Of a DNA stretch of 5,492 nt, positions 4,698 to 5,492 are shown in pieces. The translations under genes and the position numbers were made by a program. The notes under the pieces were generated by a model that was not told where the DNA came from, ran no database searches, and saw nothing but the letters and a program-made list of their open reading frames with translations. Each line of letters starts with the position of its first letter. The first letter of the stretch is position 1. The DNA is from Akkermansia sp. (GTDB taxonomy: Bacteria; Verrucomicrobiota; Verrucomicrobiia; Verrucomicrobiales; Akkermansiaceae): contig JAIFNK010000019.1 of the NCBI GenBank assembly GCA_020047775.1, positions 1 to 5,492 on the forward strand, in the 5' to 3' direction.

Positions 4698-5492
4698 ATG
4701 AATATCCATACACTCACGGCCGACGTCGGAACCAACCCGATGACGTTCGAAACCGGCAAAATTGCCAAACTCGCCGATGGCGCCGTCACCGTCCGCTGCG
4801 GCGACACCATCATCCTCGTCACCGCCGTTTCCTCCACGAAAGTGAAGCCCGGCCAGACCTGGTTCCCACTTTCCGTGGAATATAAGGAAAAAGCCACCGC
4901 TGCCGGCGTATTCCCCGGCGGCTACTTCAAGCGCGAAGGCCGCCCGACCGAAAAGGAAATCCTCACCTGCCGCATGACGGACCGCCCACTGCGCCCGTTG
5001 TTCCCGAAAGGCTACCTCTACGAAACCCAAATCGTCGCCATCCTCCTCAGCGCCGATGGCGTGAATGACTCCGACATCCTCGCGATGAACGGTGCCTCCG
5101 CCGCCCTCTGCCTCTCCGACATCCCCTTCGCCGGCCCGATCGGTGCGGTGCGCGTCGGCCGCGTGGACGGACAATTCGTCATCAACCCGACCCACGACGA
5201 GCGCGCTGACAGCGATCTCGACCTGATCTATGTCGGCGACAAGACCAACGTCATCATGATCGAAGGCCAAGCCGACGAGCTCCCGGAAGACGAGTTCATC
5301 AAGGCCCTCCATTTCGCCCAAGCCGCCGTCGTCAAGCTCGTCGCCGCCCAGGAAGAGCTCGCGAAACTCGCCGGCAAGGAAAAGCGTTCCTACGAACTCA
5401 CCGTCGCCAAGGACAACCTCCTCGAGATCGCTTACGAAATCGCTGGTGACCGCATCGAAGCCGCCATCTACGCGCCATCGAAAACCGAGCGT
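4698..5492 (+). CDS. pnp: Polynucleotide phosphorylase (3' end beyond window)
   Basis: PNPase degrades RNA 3' to 5' by phosphorolysis, releasing nucleoside diphosphates, and can add 3' tails; it acts as a trimer, often in the degradosome. The first 265 codons are present without a stop. The first RNase PH-like domain shows FETGKIAKLADGAVTVRCGD (17-36), ATAAGVFPGGYFKREGRP (66-83; the FFRR-type RNA-binding loop reads YFKR) and DRPLRPLFPKGY (95-106). It continues through ADGVNDSDILAMNGASAAL and IPFAGPIGAVRVGRV, then enters the helical linker (FIKALHFAQAAVVKLVAAQEEL onwards). The second PH core, KH and S1 domains must lie beyond the edge. ATG 4698 gives the expected N-terminus, with MNIHTLTADVG before the first strand. 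The leader is A-rich with no clear Shine-Dalgarno. It lies 212 bases after rpsO, separated by a terminator and three further hairpins, which suggests post-transcriptional control as known for pnp in enterobacteria. Confidence 0.97.
   Translation, partial: MNIHTLTADVGTNPMTFETGKIAKLADGAVTVRCGDTIILVTAVSSTKVKPGQTWFPLSVEYKEKATAAGVFPGGYFKREGRPTEKEILTCRMTDRPLRPLFPKGYLYETQIVAILLSADGVNDSDILAMNGASAALCLSDIPFAGPIGAVRVGRVDGQFVINPTHDERADSDLDLIYVGDKTNVIMIEGQADELPEDEFIKALHFAQAAVVKLVAAQEELAKLAGKEKRSYELTVAKDNLLEIAYEIAGDRIEAAIYAPSKTER

Noticed and set aside
4482..5321. Minus-strand open frame (279 codons) opposite pnp
   Set aside because: Its Asp/Gly/Val-rich product is the mirror of the pnp coding frame, which matches PNPase throughout.

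Overview
The window is GC-rich bacterial chromosome, most likely from a Verrucomicrobiota-type bacterium (order Verrucomicrobiales is the best guess). Three things suggest this: a folP of the 'VHxVRPNxEALRMTEAIL' type, lineage-restricted secreted hypothetical proteins, and a 7-bp CATCGAA tandem repeat at the 3' end of folP that resembles repeats I associate with that phylum. The taxonomic call is inference. Four proteins are recognisable with confidence: dihydropteroate synthase (folP), a secreted N-acetylmuramoyl-L-alanine amidase, ribosomal protein S15 (rpsO) and polynucleotide phosphorylase (pnp, cut by the right edge). I see no IS element, CRISPR array, tRNA, rRNA or phage gene, and no gene-free stretch longer than about 300 bases.

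Left part (1-1638, minus strand): two co-directional genes read leftwards. The first (1638-1087) encodes a small secreted protein of unknown function. The second begins at GTG 1063 and runs off the left edge. It encodes a membrane-anchored coiled-coil protein whose C-terminal part looks like a zinc metallopeptidase family that has lost its HExxH motif and third metal ligand. This apparent pseudoenzyme is the most interesting protein here.

Middle (1681-3618): folP reads right, divergent from the secreted-protein gene. It converges on the amidase gene, and the two stop codons are only 3 bases apart. The last codons of folP run through the heptamer repeat. The amidase has a signal peptide, an N-terminal beta domain and a complete Amidase_3 catalytic set. 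A promoter-like sequence sits almost on top of its GTG start.

Right part (3732-5492): a small minus-strand gene for a DUF2103-like protein is divergent from rpsO. The 214-bp region between them holds a promoter-like sequence overlapped by an A/T-centred palindrome, and a GC-rich long-range hairpin in the rpsO leader. rpsO is followed by a strong intrinsic terminator and then by three more hairpins before pnp. This is the classic rpsO-pnp order, with a heavily structured pnp leader of the kind that is autoregulated in other bacteria.
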